From Candidatus Kinetoplastibacterium oncopeltii TCC290E (lineage in GTDB: Bacteria; Pseudomonadota; Gammaproteobacteria; Burkholderiales; Burkholderiaceae_B), in assembly GCF_000340865.1 (NCBI RefSeq), contig NC_020299.1, positions 682,001 to 746,000 of the forward strand: a DNA stretch of 64,000 nucleotides. The letters run 5' to 3'. Under the pieces are notes generated by a model, which saw only the letters and a list, made by a program, of their open reading frames with translations, was not told the origin of the DNA and did no database searches. This document shows positions 51,971 to 61,304 of this stretch, in pieces. Position numbers and translations under genes: made by a program. Position 1 is the stretch's first letter. Each line of letters begins with the position of its first letter.

Positions 51971-52684
51971 TTGAAATTACTATCAAAAAACTTAATAGGT
52001 TTTATAGAAAGATTGCCTGATGTCTGGCATGAAATAATGTTTTCTTACGACAATATTAGAACATTGCTATGTATAAATAAATTTATAGAAGCAAGACTGT
52101 TAGATGGAGCTACTATATATCCATTCAACCCCACAAAAGCCTTACATAGAATATCATCAATCTCTGATATTAAAATCATTATATTAGGGCAAGATCCTTA
52201 CCATGGTAATGGACAAGCTAATGGTTTTGCATTCTCGGTATTAGAAAATTGCCAGAAGCTTCCTCCAAGCTTAAGAAATATATGTAAAGAACTATCCATT
52301 GAATACCCATCTAGGGAATTTGTGAAATTAAGTAATCTGGATTGCTGGGCTAATCAAGGAGTACTGCTTCTCAATTCTATTTTAACAGTTGAAGAAGGAC
52401 AACCACTATCTCATAAAAAAATAGGTTGGGAAATTATAACTGATTCTATTATAAAACTAATATCTGATGATGATTCGCCAAAGGTTTTTATGTTGTGGGG
52501 TAACTATGCACAATCGAAAGATGTGTTAATTAGTTCGACTAAAAATAATCATTTGATACTTAAAGCTAATCATCCTTCACCACTATCAGCTTGTAAAAAA
52601 CCATTACCTTTCATAGGATGCAATCACTTCAAAATAGCAAATGAGTGGCTGATTAATCACAGAAAAAAACCTATTATTTGGTAA
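51971..52684 (+). CDS. ung: Uracil-DNA glycosylase
   Basis: Removes uracil from DNA, the first step of base-excision repair of deaminated cytosine. IIILGQDPYHGNGQANGFAFS carries the catalytic Asp and the water-activating loop; LLLNSILTVEEGQPLSH and the second motif NHPSPLSA with catalytic His follow. 237 residues, normal. The start is a TTG at 51971, 21 bp after lysE; no better ATG is near the expected N-terminus. Retention of ung with xth matters in an AT-biased genome. Confidence 0.96.
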   Translation: MKLLSKNLIGFIERLPDVWHEIMFSYDNIRTLLCINKFIEARLLDGATIYPFNPTKALHRISSISDIKIIILGQDPYHGNGQANGFAFSVLENCQKLPPSLRNICKELSIEYPSREFVKLSNLDCWANQGVLLLNSILTVEEGQPLSHKKIGWEIITDSIIKLISDDDSPKVFMLWGNYAQSKDVLISSTKNNHLILKANHPSPLSACKKPLPFIGCNHFKIANEWLINHRKKPIIW

Positions 52685-52949
52685 ATTGTCATAAATAAGT
52701 AGATTGTTGCAATAATTTAAGATATGCTGAACCGATGACGAAAGGTACTAATGTGCCTGGGTTTCATATTGGGTTTTTCAGCCCTATTGATAAACTTATA
52801 ATAGGTCTTCATTCATCGATTACCTGACCTCCTTTAGCCTGATATTTAAATAGATATAGATTTGGTCGGCACGATGTTACCCGTCGATTGTCATTTAAAT
52901 GATAAAATTTAAGTGACACAATATTTATATTTAATAATAAGGTAAAAGC
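52685..52949 (+). promoter_or_regulatory. Long G+C-richer noncoding leader before the DEAD-box helicase gene
   Basis: 265 bp with no long open frame, yet about 33-37% G+C by hand count over 52741-52920, against about 20-25% in other spacers. Possible hairpins: CCTATT/AATAGG (52783-52788 with 52800-52805), AGGTC/GACCT, and an 11-bp stem (52890-52900 with 52907-52917, one G-U). Candidate structured 5' UTR or a separate small RNA. No known riboswitch motif recognised. Confidence 0.4.
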
Positions 52950-54386
52950 ATGTCTTTTGAAAAAATAGGAATTAGCTCTAATATATTCTCTGCTCTGAAA
53001 ACAGCAGGCTTTGTTTCTCCTACACCAGTACAAGAAGCTACTATTCCACAAGCATTATCCGGTAAAGACTTAATAGTATCTGCACAAACAGGAAGCGGTA
53101 AAACTGCTGCTTTCATGTTACCAATATTACAAATATTGTCACAAAAACCAAAATCTAACAATATTAATCCACAAGTATTAGTTTTAACTCCTACTAGAGA
53201 ACTAGCCTTACAAATAACTAAGGCAACCGCTTCATATGGCATCAATATGCCGTGGTTGAGAATCGCAACAATAGTTGGCGGAATGCCATATAGAGAACAG
53301 ATAAAAGCTTTATCTAAAAGAGTTGATATATTAGTTGCAACACCTGGAAGATTGATAGATCAGATGAGATCTAATAAGGTCAGTTTAGCTGGTATACAAA
53401 TATTAGTTCTTGATGAGGCTGATAGAATGCTAGATATGGGTTTTATAGAAGATATAGAAACAATTGTCAAAAATACCCCTAGAGATCGTCAGACTATGTT
53501 ATTTTCAGCAACTATTGACGAGTCGATAGATAGACTTGCAAAAAAGATGATGAATAGTCCTCAACATATTTCTCTAACTAGCAGCAAACAGAAGCATGAT
53601 AATATAACTCAAAAGTTATTTTATGCAGATAATAATGAACATAAGGTTAAACTATTAAACCATGTGCTTAACGAAGCATCTTTAGATCAGGCGATAATAT
53701 TCACATCAACTAAAAAAGGTGCTGATAAATTGGCAGAATGCTTATCAGACAGTGGTTTTTCTGTTGCTGCATTACATGGCGATATGAATCAAAGACAACG
53801 CACACGTACAATATCTCAACTACAAAAGAAACAAATTCGTGTGCTTGTTGCTACTGATATTGCAGCAAGAGGTATTGATATAAATGGCATAAGTCATGCC
53901 GTTAATTTTGATCTACCTATGCAGGCTGAAGATTATGTACATAGAATTGGACGTACTGGAAGAGCTGGAAGGAATGGTTCAGCCTTAAGTTTGGTTACTA
54001 ATGAAGAAAGACATAAAATACGCAGAATAGAAAAATATATAGGACAAACTATTTTGGCAGAAACAATAGAAGGACTAGAACCTAAAATTTCTAAAGTTTC
54101 TAACGATAGCCCTAACAAAAAAAACAAATATAGAGTCAATCCGAATAGGAATGAACTATCCAGTAAAAATAACACATCTAGAAAATTTTCTTTTGCAAAT
54201 AAAACAAAAGAAAGGATAGATGGAAAAAAGATTTCTTCTGAAAGAATAGATGGAAAAAAGATTTATTCTGATAGAACTCCATCCAAAACTAATAATAATC
54301 AAAGTAGAAAACAAAATACATCTAAAAGAAGCAGTTTTAAAGAAAATGTAAGAGATACTAAATTTAATGAATCTAGAAGAGCTTAA
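52950..54386 (+). CDS. RhlE-like DEAD-box ATP-dependent RNA helicase
   Basis: Unwinds short RNA duplexes in ribosome assembly or mRNA decay. Helicase core about 1-375: Q motif (PTPVQEATIPQ), AQTGSGKTAAF (I), PTRELALQ (Ia), TPGRLID (Ib), VLDEADRMLDMGF (II), SATID (III), ATDIAARGIDI (V), HRIGRTGRAGRNG (VI). The C-terminal tail (about 375-478) is basic and low-complexity, rich in Lys, Asn, Ser, with a 10-residue tandem repeat (ERIDGKKI units). RhlE assignment is by general resemblance. Confidence 0.92.
   Translation: MSFEKIGISSNIFSALKTAGFVSPTPVQEATIPQALSGKDLIVSAQTGSGKTAAFMLPILQILSQKPKSNNINPQVLVLTPTRELALQITKATASYGINMPWLRIATIVGGMPYREQIKALSKRVDILVATPGRLIDQMRSNKVSLAGIQILVLDEADRMLDMGFIEDIETIVKNTPRDRQTMLFSATIDESIDRLAKKMMNSPQHISLTSSKQKHDNITQKLFYADNNEHKVKLLNHVLNEASLDQAIIFTSTKKGADKLAECLSDSGFSVAALHGDMNQRQRTRTISQLQKKQIRVLVATDIAARGIDINGISHAVNFDLPMQAEDYVHRIGRTGRAGRNGSALSLVTNEERHKIRRIEKYIGQTILAETIEGLEPKISKVSNDSPNKKNKYRVNPNRNELSSKNNTSRKFSFANKTKERIDGKKISSERIDGKKIYSDRTPSKTNNNQSRKQNTSKRSSFKENVRDTKFNESRRA
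54210..54269 (+). repeat. 30-bp tandem duplication in the helicase tail
   Basis: Two adjacent 30-nt units (54210-54239 and 54240-54269) differ at only 2 positions and encode ERIDGKKISS and ERIDGKKIYS in frame. A recent duplication or copy-number-variable tract in a disordered tail is likely. Confidence 0.9.
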
Positions 54387-54400
54387 AAAATACTTTAAAA

Positions 54401-55597
54401 ATGAGTACGATTAGGTCCATTTTAAAAAACTTACACCCATCATCAAAAGAACATTTAATGTTGATGATGGATTTTCTTAATGAGAAAATCCAGTCTACAA
54501 ATGAGCACGCAATAAAATTTGAGGACTGGATGAATGAAGCACTGTACAATCCATTTTTTGGTTACTATGCTTCCAAAAAGAATATAATTTTCGATGGAAG
54601 CAACAGACTAAATAATATTATTAATGGAGATTTTGTTACAGCTCCTGAATTAACCCCAGTATTTGCAAAAACATTATCAAGACAAGTTGCTCAAACATTA
54701 GATTATCTTGGCTCCAAAAATATTATAGAGTTTGGAGCTGGTTCAGGTATATTAGCTAAAAACATCATACAAGAATTTAGAAATATTGATGTTAAAGTAA
54801 ATTATAAAATAATAGAAATTTCCAATCCCTTAATTTCTATTCAAAAACAAACATTAAATTCATTTAGTAATCAGATTGAATGGTTATCAAAATTACCGGA
54901 TGATTTTGAAGGATGTATTATTGCTAATGAATTACTAGATGCTATGCCAGTATCAATATTTCATTATTCTGATAATAAACAAATCCTAGAAAAATGGGTT
55001 GGGATAAACCAAAGAGGGGAGTTTATTTGGATATACAAACCAGCAGATAATAGATTATTAGAAGCTATGGAAAAAATAATACCTATAATAGACTGTAATT
55101 ATACTTCAGAAATAAATTTTCAAAGTGATGCTTGGATTAGAACCATACCAGAATGGCTCAAAAGAGGTGTAGTATTTATAATAGATTATGGATTTCCACG
55201 TCATGAATACTATCATACGCAACGTACAACTGGCACATTGATGTGCCATCTAAATCATATAGCATATTCTGATCCATTTATAGCACCTGGCATACAAGAT
55301 ATAACATCACATGTTGATTTTTCATCTATAGCTGAAGTATCTGCAGAATGTGGGTTAGATGTATTAGGATACACATCATTAGCAAACTTCCTTATAAACT
55401 CAGGCATAATAAATGTTGTTGAGGATCTTGATAAATCAAATTTAAAAAACCATATTGAGACACTAGGAGCTGTTCAGAAATTACTATCAGAAATTGAAAT
55501 GGGAGAATTATTCAAAGTCATTGCAATAGGAAAAAATTTTCAAAAAAATCTCATGGGATTTTCACATAATGATAGATCACACAAACTAATACCATAA
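54401..55597 (+). CDS. Class I SAM-dependent methyltransferase, NDUFAF7-like family
   Basis: 398-residue protein of the family that includes mitochondrial NDUFAF7, which methylates an Arg in complex I; bacterial roles are poorly known. Seen: FEDWMNEALYNPFFGYYASK near residue 40, FVTAPELTPVFAKTLSRQVAQ, IIEFGAGSGILAKNII (SAM loop near 108), IIANELLDAMPVSIFHY, and FIIDYGFPRHEYYHTQRTTGTLMCH. The gene follows the helicase by 14 bp on the same strand and overlaps the 3' end of cca by 12 bp. Substrate cannot be inferred from this window. Confidence 0.85.
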   Translation: MSTIRSILKNLHPSSKEHLMLMMDFLNEKIQSTNEHAIKFEDWMNEALYNPFFGYYASKKNIIFDGSNRLNNIINGDFVTAPELTPVFAKTLSRQVAQTLDYLGSKNIIEFGAGSGILAKNIIQEFRNIDVKVNYKIIEISNPLISIQKQTLNSFSNQIEWLSKLPDDFEGCIIANELLDAMPVSIFHYSDNKQILEKWVGINQRGEFIWIYKPADNRLLEAMEKIIPIIDCNYTSEINFQSDAWIRTIPEWLKRGVVFIIDYGFPRHEYYHTQRTTGTLMCHLNHIAYSDPFIAPGIQDITSHVDFSSIAEVSAECGLDVLGYTSLANFLINSGIINVVEDLDKSNLKNHIETLGAVQKLLSEIEMGELFKVIAIGKNFQKNLMGFSHNDRSHKLIP

Positions 55598-56698
55598 TTC
55601 ATTCAAAATTTTCGATCTCTCAATATCTAATACATTCTTTATCTGTAACGGATTTTTTCCACAAGCTTCTATAATAGGTATCATTTCAATTTTAGTGATG
55701 TTGTTTAACATATTAAGCCATTTATCTATATCAAATTTTTCCAATATATAAAGAACTTTCAATAACTCTGTAAAACGCTTCGGTCTTCTAAAGAAATCTG
55801 ATTTATATAGAAGGTTTATTATTTTACGGTTATCATTAATTTTCAATTTAAAAACAATATCTGCAATTAATTGAAGTAATTTTGAAGAATTTTTACAGGA
55901 AGACGGAACTTTGAGTTTATTACCTATTTCTTCAATTTTATTAGAATTTATACATAATAAAGCATATCTACTGGCTAAACTAATATCAATAGAAAATTTA
56001 TCCAAGGCATCTTTTACCATCTTATTCAAATTCAAACCAGGTGCTACGTACTCGATAGCTCCAGTTTTAAGCATAAAATCTATCATTCTAGATGGAGACT
56101 TCTCCATTAAACCTGAAGATAATTCTTTCCAAATTCTCTCTGGTTTCAAATATTTAAGCTCCCCACTTTGAACTAAGTTACAACATAAATTTATCGTATC
56201 TTCAGCAACTTGAAAATTATCAAATTTAGCACAAAATCTAGCTAATCTCATAACTCGCAAAGGATCTTCTTGAAAAGCAAAACCAACATGACGTAAGATA
56301 CCTGCTTTTAAATCATGTAAGCCTCTACAAGGATCAATCAGAGTTCCTTTTTTATCTATAGCAATAGCATTTATTGTCAAATCCCTACGCTTTAGATCGT
56401 CTTCTAGGGTTACATCAGATCCTGTATAAAATTTGAAGCCATTGTAACCTACATCTACTTTTTTTTCTTTCCTGGCTAAAGCGTATTCTTCTTTAGTAAT
56501 TGGATGTATAAAGACTGGAAAATCTTTCCCAACTCTTTTAAAACCTCTTTTCTCCATATCATCAGGAGTAGAACCTACTACTACCCAATCCCTATCCTTA
56601 ACTGACAGATTGCACAAACTATCACGTACAGAACCACCTACTGCATATATTTCTAGACCGCAAATAAAATTATCTTCATCCATATAATAATTACTCAT
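55586..56698 (-). CDS. cca: CCA-adding multifunctional tRNA nucleotidyltransferase
   Basis: Adds or repairs the 3' CCA of tRNAs. Core signatures: IYAVGGSVRDSLCNLSVKDRDWVVVG (nucleotidyltransferase GGSVRD and DRD), RKEKKVDVGYNGF, LEDDLKRRDLTINAIAID, and FQEDPLRVMRLARFCAKF. The C-terminal half lacks an obvious intact HD phosphohydrolase motif at the level I can read. Start at 56698 (MSNYY) is a compromise; codons at 56743 and 56683 are in frame, none with a clear ribosome-binding site. Overlaps the convergent methyltransferase by 12 bp. Confidence 0.92.
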   Translation of the reverse strand: MSNYYMDEDNFICGLEIYAVGGSVRDSLCNLSVKDRDWVVVGSTPDDMEKRGFKRVGKDFPVFIHPITKEEYALARKEKKVDVGYNGFKFYTGSDVTLEDDLKRRDLTINAIAIDKKGTLIDPCRGLHDLKAGILRHVGFAFQEDPLRVMRLARFCAKFDNFQVAEDTINLCCNLVQSGELKYLKPERIWKELSSGLMEKSPSRMIDFMLKTGAIEYVAPGLNLNKMVKDALDKFSIDISLASRYALLCINSNKIEEIGNKLKVPSSCKNSSKLLQLIADIVFKLKINDNRKIINLLYKSDFFRRPKRFTELLKVLYILEKFDIDKWLNMLNNITKIEMIPIIEACGKNPLQIKNVLDIERSKILNELWY

Positions 56699-56816
56699 GA
56701 GTTCAAAAAGATACATTACATTATTATTACAATTACATAACAATATAATACTTTATAAAATCAATATAAATTAGTCATAATCATGTAATTATATGAAAAA
56801 AATAGATGAGTAAAAG

Positions 56817-57431
56817 ATGACAAATAAAAAAATTAGATCAATTCTTAAAATAAAAAGACTAGAAATGTCTGCAGAAGAAAGAGATATTGATAGCGATAGT
56901 ATACAAAAACAACTTTTCCATTGGATAAAGAATATAACTGCAAATTCTCTGAAAACAGAAAATAGCCTACAAATAGCAACATTCTGGCCAATGAAATTGG
57001 AACCTAATATTATATGGCTAAACAATAAATTATCAGAACTAGAAAATGTAAATCTTAGTTTGCCTGTTACTAAAGATTCTGATAGATACCTGGAATTCAG
57101 AGAATGGGATCCGAGTGTACAACTAATAAAAGGTAAATATGGCATATTAGAACCATATTCAAAATCTGTAATTACAAAACCTAATATAATATTTGTGCCA
57201 ACTTTAGGATATAGTAATGTTGGAGACCGTATAGGATATGGTAGTGGTTACTATGATAGAACATTAGCAGAACTTATAAATCAGAATTATAAATTTATAA
57301 CTATAGGAATAGCATGGGACCAAGGGTTAATAACAGAATCTTATAAAGCTGCTCAACATGATATAAGATTAAATGCTATAGTGACACCAAGTGGCTGGAT
57401 AAATAAATCATATAAAGAATATATACCATAA
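56817..57431 (+). CDS. 5-formyltetrahydrofolate cyclo-ligase family protein
   Basis: Converts 5-formyltetrahydrofolate to methenyl-THF with ATP, recycling a stored folate. 204 residues. Typical pieces: KIRSILKIKRLEMSAEER at the N-terminus with the basic ATP site, IATFWPMKLEPN, VPTLGYSNVGDRIGYGSGYYDRTL (the GYGxGYYDR motif, near residue 145) and a C-terminal DIRLNAIVTPSGW. Near the usual length. It is convergent with the DUF1289 gene, with a hairpin between. Confidence 0.93.
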   Translation: MTNKKIRSILKIKRLEMSAEERDIDSDSIQKQLFHWIKNITANSLKTENSLQIATFWPMKLEPNIIWLNNKLSELENVNLSLPVTKDSDRYLEFREWDPSVQLIKGKYGILEPYSKSVITKPNIIFVPTLGYSNVGDRIGYGSGYYDRTLAELINQNYKFITIGIAWDQGLITESYKAAQHDIRLNAIVTPSGWINKSYKEYIP

Positions 57432-57469
57432 GATGGCGCTGTGAATTTACATAAAGCATGAAATCTTAA

Positions 57470-57522
57470 ATAAAAAAATATAGTAGGATAGGCATTATGT
57501 AATTACCACCTTAATCCTACTA
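57470..57522 (-). terminator. Leftward terminator after the DUF1289 gene
   Basis: TAGTAGGAT (57481-57489) pairs perfectly with ATCCTACTA (57514-57522), extended by AGG/CCT after a small bulge. Reading the minus strand, the stem is followed by a T-rich run (plus-strand A-run at about 57471-57479). Classic arrangement for the DUF1289 gene. Confidence 0.7.
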
Positions 57523-57556
57523 ATAAAATGAAACATTAGAATTTTACAAATTTAGA

Positions 57557-57784
57557 CTAAATATTATTTTTTCGTGGGTATCCCTCTGACTTTATGCGAT
57601 TCCACACAGCTAATTTCTCATCATTGTTTAAAATCACCCAGTTTGAAACTTCAAACAATGTACGTCCGCAACCACGACAAATGTCATCGAAAAGTGTAGT
57701 ACAAATACCCACACAAGGAACATCAGTAACACTTAAAATACTATTTTCAGAATCTTTTACTGAGGGATTATTAATAAATATCAT
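57557..57784 (-). CDS. DUF1289 family Cys-rich small protein
   Basis: 75-residue soluble protein. It has the DUF1289 pattern: PCVGICTTLFDDICRGCGRTLFEVSNW with four Cys, then a Glu/Arg-rich helix (NDEKLAVWNRI). The Cys set could hold a metal such as zinc or an iron-sulfur cluster, but no function is established. Its 5' end is about 30 bp downstream of the leftward metK gene, so the two may be co-transcribed. Confidence 0.85.
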   Translation of the reverse strand: MIFINNPSVKDSENSILSVTDVPCVGICTTLFDDICRGCGRTLFEVSNWVILNNDEKLAVWNRIKSEGYPRKNNI

Positions 57785-57816
57785 TTATAAGTTCACTTTA
57801 ATACAAATTAATAAAA

Positions 57817-58968
57817 TTATATAAGATTTTTTATTTTCTCAACTTTATCTATTTTTTCCCAAGTAAATTCTGGCTCTGTTCGACCAAAATGACCATAAGT
57901 AGCAGTTTTAAGATAAATAGGCCTTAATAGATCTAACATATTTATTATGCTCTTAGGTCTCAAATCAAATACTTCTAAAACTAATTTGGAAATTTCATTA
58001 TCCGGAATAATACCAGTACCCTCAGTATAAACTGTGACATTAATTGGATTTGATAATCCAATAGCATAGCTAATTTGTACTTGGCACTGCCTAGCCAAAC
58101 CTGAGGCAACAATATTTTTCGCGATATATCTAGCTACGTAAGAAGCTGATCGATCTACCTTAGAAGGATCTTTGCCAGAAAATGCCCCTCCCCCATGCGG
58201 ACAAGCTCCACCATATGTGTCTACGATAATTTTTCTACCAGTAATTCCACAGTCACCTTGTGGACCACCTATTACAAAACGACCAGTAGGATTAACAAGG
58301 AACTTTGTCTTGCTTGTAATTATATTTTCTGGAAAACTGGGTTTTATAATTTCTTCAATTACAGATTCTACTATCGTTTTATGAGAAACATCGGGAGAAT
58401 GCTGGGTAGAAAAAACAACAGTATCAACATTATAAGGCCTACCATTAACATACCTAAATGTTACCTGTGATTTTGCATCCGGACGTAACCATGGCAATCT
58501 ACCATCTTTTCTTAGCTCACTCTGACGCTGAACTAGTCTATGAGCGTACCATATTGGAGCTGGCATAAGGCAATCAGTTTCATCACAGGCATAACCAAAC
58601 ATTAATCCTTGATCACCTGCACCTTGGTCCAAAGAATTTTTATTTTTAACTGGTGAAATTCCAGCTGCTATATCTGAAGATTGCTTACCGTAAGAAGAAA
58701 TGACTGTGCAATCGTAGTCTGAACTATTATAGCCGATTTTTTTGATAATATCTCTTGCAATTTTTACATAATCCACCTCTGCATATGTAGTGATTTCACC
58801 AGCTAAAACTATTATTCCATAGCCACATAAAGTTTCAGCTGCAACACGCGCATTAGGATCGACTGCTATTATTGCATCCAAGATTGCATCTGAAATCTGA
58901 TCTGCTATTTTATCTGGATGTCCTTCAGAAACTGATTCTGAGGTAAATAAAAAATCGTTATCTTGCAC
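57817..58968 (-). CDS. metK: S-adenosylmethionine synthase
   Basis: Makes S-adenosylmethionine from methionine and ATP, supplying all the methyltransferases in this window (TrmL, RsmB, RsmI, BioC-like and others). [25 protein letters not shown] at the N-terminus, [52 protein letters not shown] and a C-terminal YGHFGR are the family motifs. 383 residues, full length. Upstream is a divergent spacer; no SAM riboswitch was recognised. Confidence 0.98.
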   Translation of the reverse strand: MQDNDFLFTSESVSEGHPDKIADQISDAILDAIIAVDPNARVAAETLCGYGIIVLAGEITTYAEVDYVKIARDIIKKIGYNSSDYDCTVISSYGKQSSDIAAGISPVKNKNSLDQGAGDQGLMFGYACDETDCLMPAPIWYAHRLVQRQSELRKDGRLPWLRPDAKSQVTFRYVNGRPYNVDTVVFSTQHSPDVSHKTIVESVIEEIIKPSFPENIITSKTKFLVNPTGRFVIGGPQGDCGITGRKIIVDTYGGACPHGGGAFSGKDPSKVDRSASYVARYIAKNIVASGLARQCQVQISYAIGLSNPINVTVYTEGTGIIPDNEISKLVLEVFDLRPKSIINMLDLLRPIYLKTATYGHFGRTEPEFTWEKIDKVEKIKNLI

Positions 58969-59457
58969 AAAAATGATTCCTTTTAATATTTAAGCTAAAC
59001 TACATCGAATTGAACTATTGTGTTTATTTTATCTCAATCTATAAATTAAGGGCATCATTTACTTCAAAAAACAATAACTAAAATTACTCACATTGTATTA
59101 TTTCAAATTTTTATTCATATAAAAAATATTTTTCAAGTGATAGTCTGTTTTTGTATGAACAATAAAAAAATTTAACAATTAATTGTCTTGAATAAGATAT
59201 GCAAGTTTTCATTCCCATATTAATATTATTTTTCAAACAATAATGTATAATGAATTAAAAGCATAACATGCAAATACTAGGATTATATTAGTTATGTAAT
59301 AATATTAATTGCAAAATTTTACACAAATAAAGCGTATGTTCTTTAACCGTGTATCATATTAGCATAGTCTTCTATATCTAATAAGTTCTATAAAACTTAT
59401 GTGAGAAATAGAGGAAAAATTAAATATAAGATAACATGTAAGAAACCTCTCTAATGA
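58969..59457. other. 0.5-kb AT-rich divergent spacer between metK and lpxL
   Basis: No gene seen. In Bordetella-like genomes two acyltransferase genes often lie beyond metK; only one is intact here, so a lost copy is possible but not visible. A 7-bp hairpin ATAAGTT/AACTTAT lies at 59381-59400. Confidence 0.45.
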
Positions 59458-60381
59458 TTGATTAATAAAGTGACTTACTTCTGTATAAAATTTCGAGCAT
59501 TAAAAATTATTTTTCTAGAATTTTTTTTCAAAAAATTATCTAGATTAAGTGATGAGTATAGATTAAAGACAAGCTATATTTTCGGACATATTATTTATAT
59601 CTTTTTAAGAAAAAGGGTTGAGGTAGCACGTAAAAATTTACATGCTTGTTTCCCTGATTTAAACAAAAAAATGATAAAAGAATTGTTGATAGAACACTGT
59701 AATACAATAGCACTATCAGTTATTGATAGAAGCATATTGTGGTACGGAGACCCAGAAAGAATAAAATCCATAGTTAGCATAGAAAACATAAATGTAATTC
59801 AAGATCTAATTGAAAATAAAAAAAAGGTAATGATATTTATGCCACATTTGCTTGGAATGGATGCTGCTGGCACTATACTAAGTTTAAACCTTCAAACTAT
59901 GGCATGTGTATATAGACCATCTGGGGACAATGAACTAAATTACTTTGTAAAAAAAGGAAGATCAAGGTTCAATAAAACTATATTAATAGCAAATAAAAAT
60001 AATATTAGAAAAATGCTTAATCATTTTTCTGAGTATAGGCCCGTTGTTTACCTACCTGATATGGATTTTGGCCCTAAACAATCTATATTTGTTCCATTTT
60101 TTGGAATTCAAACATCCACATTAACTACAACTGCTATTATAGCAAAAAAATGGGATATTACAGTAGTACCAATGGTTCCTTACATAGATACAAAAACTGG
60201 TAAATACAAAGTTATAATAATGGATCCATTAAAAGATTTTCCTGGGGAACTTTCAGTAGAGGAAGCAACTACTCTATTAAATAATAAAATAGAGTGTTGG
60301 ATAAGAAAAGCTCCTTCTCAGTATTATTGGATACATAGAAGGTTCAAGACAAGGCCTATTGGACAAAAGAGCTTATACTAG
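59458..60381 (+). CDS. lpxL: Lipid A acyltransferase of the LpxL/HtrB family
   Basis: Adds a secondary acyl chain to lipid A, completing lipopolysaccharide. 307 residues. The opening is hydrophobic (anchor segment), with VEVARKNLHACFPDL, VMIFMPHLLGMDAAG (HX4D catalytic motif as HLLGMD), VVYLPDMDFGPKQSIFVPFFGI and YYWIHRRFKTRP at the C-terminus. The proposed start is TTG (59458); no nearby ATG is in frame, and GTG at 59470 is the alternative. LpxL versus LpxM cannot be settled. Followed by dapF after 22 bp. Confidence 0.88.
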   Translation: MINKVTYFCIKFRALKIIFLEFFFKKLSRLSDEYRLKTSYIFGHIIYIFLRKRVEVARKNLHACFPDLNKKMIKELLIEHCNTIALSVIDRSILWYGDPERIKSIVSIENINVIQDLIENKKKVMIFMPHLLGMDAAGTILSLNLQTMACVYRPSGDNELNYFVKKGRSRFNKTILIANKNNIRKMLNHFSEYRPVVYLPDMDFGPKQSIFVPFFGIQTSTLTTTAIIAKKWDITVVPMVPYIDTKTGKYKVIIMDPLKDFPGELSVEEATTLLNNKIECWIRKAPSQYYWIHRRFKTRPIGQKSLY

Positions 60382-60403
60382 TGATAAAGATAAGGTATTA
60401 AAA

Positions 60404-61285
60404 ATGAAACTAAATTTTACTAAAATGCACGGCATAGGTAACGATTTTATAGTTATAAATGGAATAGAACAACCTGTTGTTATGACAACAGAGCTTGCAA
60501 AAGCTATGGCTGATAGAAATTTTGGTATAGGGGCAGATCAGATTTTATTAGTAGAAAAAACTAACAATAAAAATGCTGATTTTCGATATAGAATATTCAA
60601 TGCAAATGGAAGTGAAGTAGAACACTGTGGTAATGGAGCAAGATGTTTTGTTAGATTCATACATAAACATAAATTATCAAACAAGAATCCTATAATAGCA
60701 GAGATATCAAAAAATATCCTAATATCTTTATATGAAAATAATGATAATTCAGTAATAGTTAATATGGGTTCTCCTGATTTATCTCTGAAATCTATTCCTT
60801 TTAATAATTCAGGCTTACAATCAAAAATACAATCACAGGAGATATTATGGGAGTTAGAATTAGATTCTGATACAAATATTTATTTTTCTGTATTATCTAT
60901 ACCAAACCCTCATGCCGTAATATGTGTAGAAAAACTTGATGATGACTTTGTTAAAAAAGTAGGACCTTTTTTGGAATCAAATGAAAGATTTTCGCAAGGG
61001 ATAAATGTCGGATTTATGCAAATAATTGACCGTAAAAATATTTCAATAAGAGTTTATGAAAGAGGATCAGGAGAAACATTGTCCTGTGGTACTGGAGCAT
61101 GTGCTGCAGTTGTATCAGGAATTAGAAGAGGTTTATTAGATTCACCAGTACAAGTACATACACGTGGTGGCACATTATTAATATTTTGGGATGGAGAAAA
61201 TGTTCAAATGCAAGGGTCAGCTGAATTTGTTTTTGACGGTACTATAGATATAATGAAAATTATACCTCTGAAAAACAAATATTAA
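60404..61285 (+). CDS. dapF: Diaminopimelate epimerase
   Basis: Converts LL- to meso-diaminopimelate, needed for peptidoglycan and lysine. KMHGIGNDFIVI near the N-terminus, FGIGADQILLVE, NANGSEVEHCGNGARCFVRF (first Cys), and GETLSCGTGACAAVV (second Cys, catalytic pair) are all present. 293 residues. ATG at 60404 (MKLNFTKMHGIGNDF) fits the family; the codon at 60359 would overlap lpxL. Close spacing to xerC (19 bp); the DUF484 gene that lies between dapF and xerC in many proteobacteria is absent. Confidence 0.97.
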   Translation: MKLNFTKMHGIGNDFIVINGIEQPVVMTTELAKAMADRNFGIGADQILLVEKTNNKNADFRYRIFNANGSEVEHCGNGARCFVRFIHKHKLSNKNPIIAEISKNILISLYENNDNSVIVNMGSPDLSLKSIPFNNSGLQSKIQSQEILWELELDSDTNIYFSVLSIPNPHAVICVEKLDDDFVKKVGPFLESNERFSQGINVGFMQIIDRKNISIRVYERGSGETLSCGTGACAAVVSGIRRGLLDSPVQVHTRGGTLLIFWDGENVQMQGSAEFVFDGTIDIMKIIPLKNKY

Positions 61286-61304
61286 AAATAAAAGAGGACG
61301 ATTA

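Noticed and set aside
52809..53051. 80-codon minus-strand frame across the helicase leader
   Set aside because: It runs into the conserved helicase start region on the other strand and shows no protein-like pattern.
58969..59457. SAM-binding riboswitch before metK
   Set aside because: No conserved SAM riboswitch core could be recognised in the leftward leader, which is almost entirely A/T.
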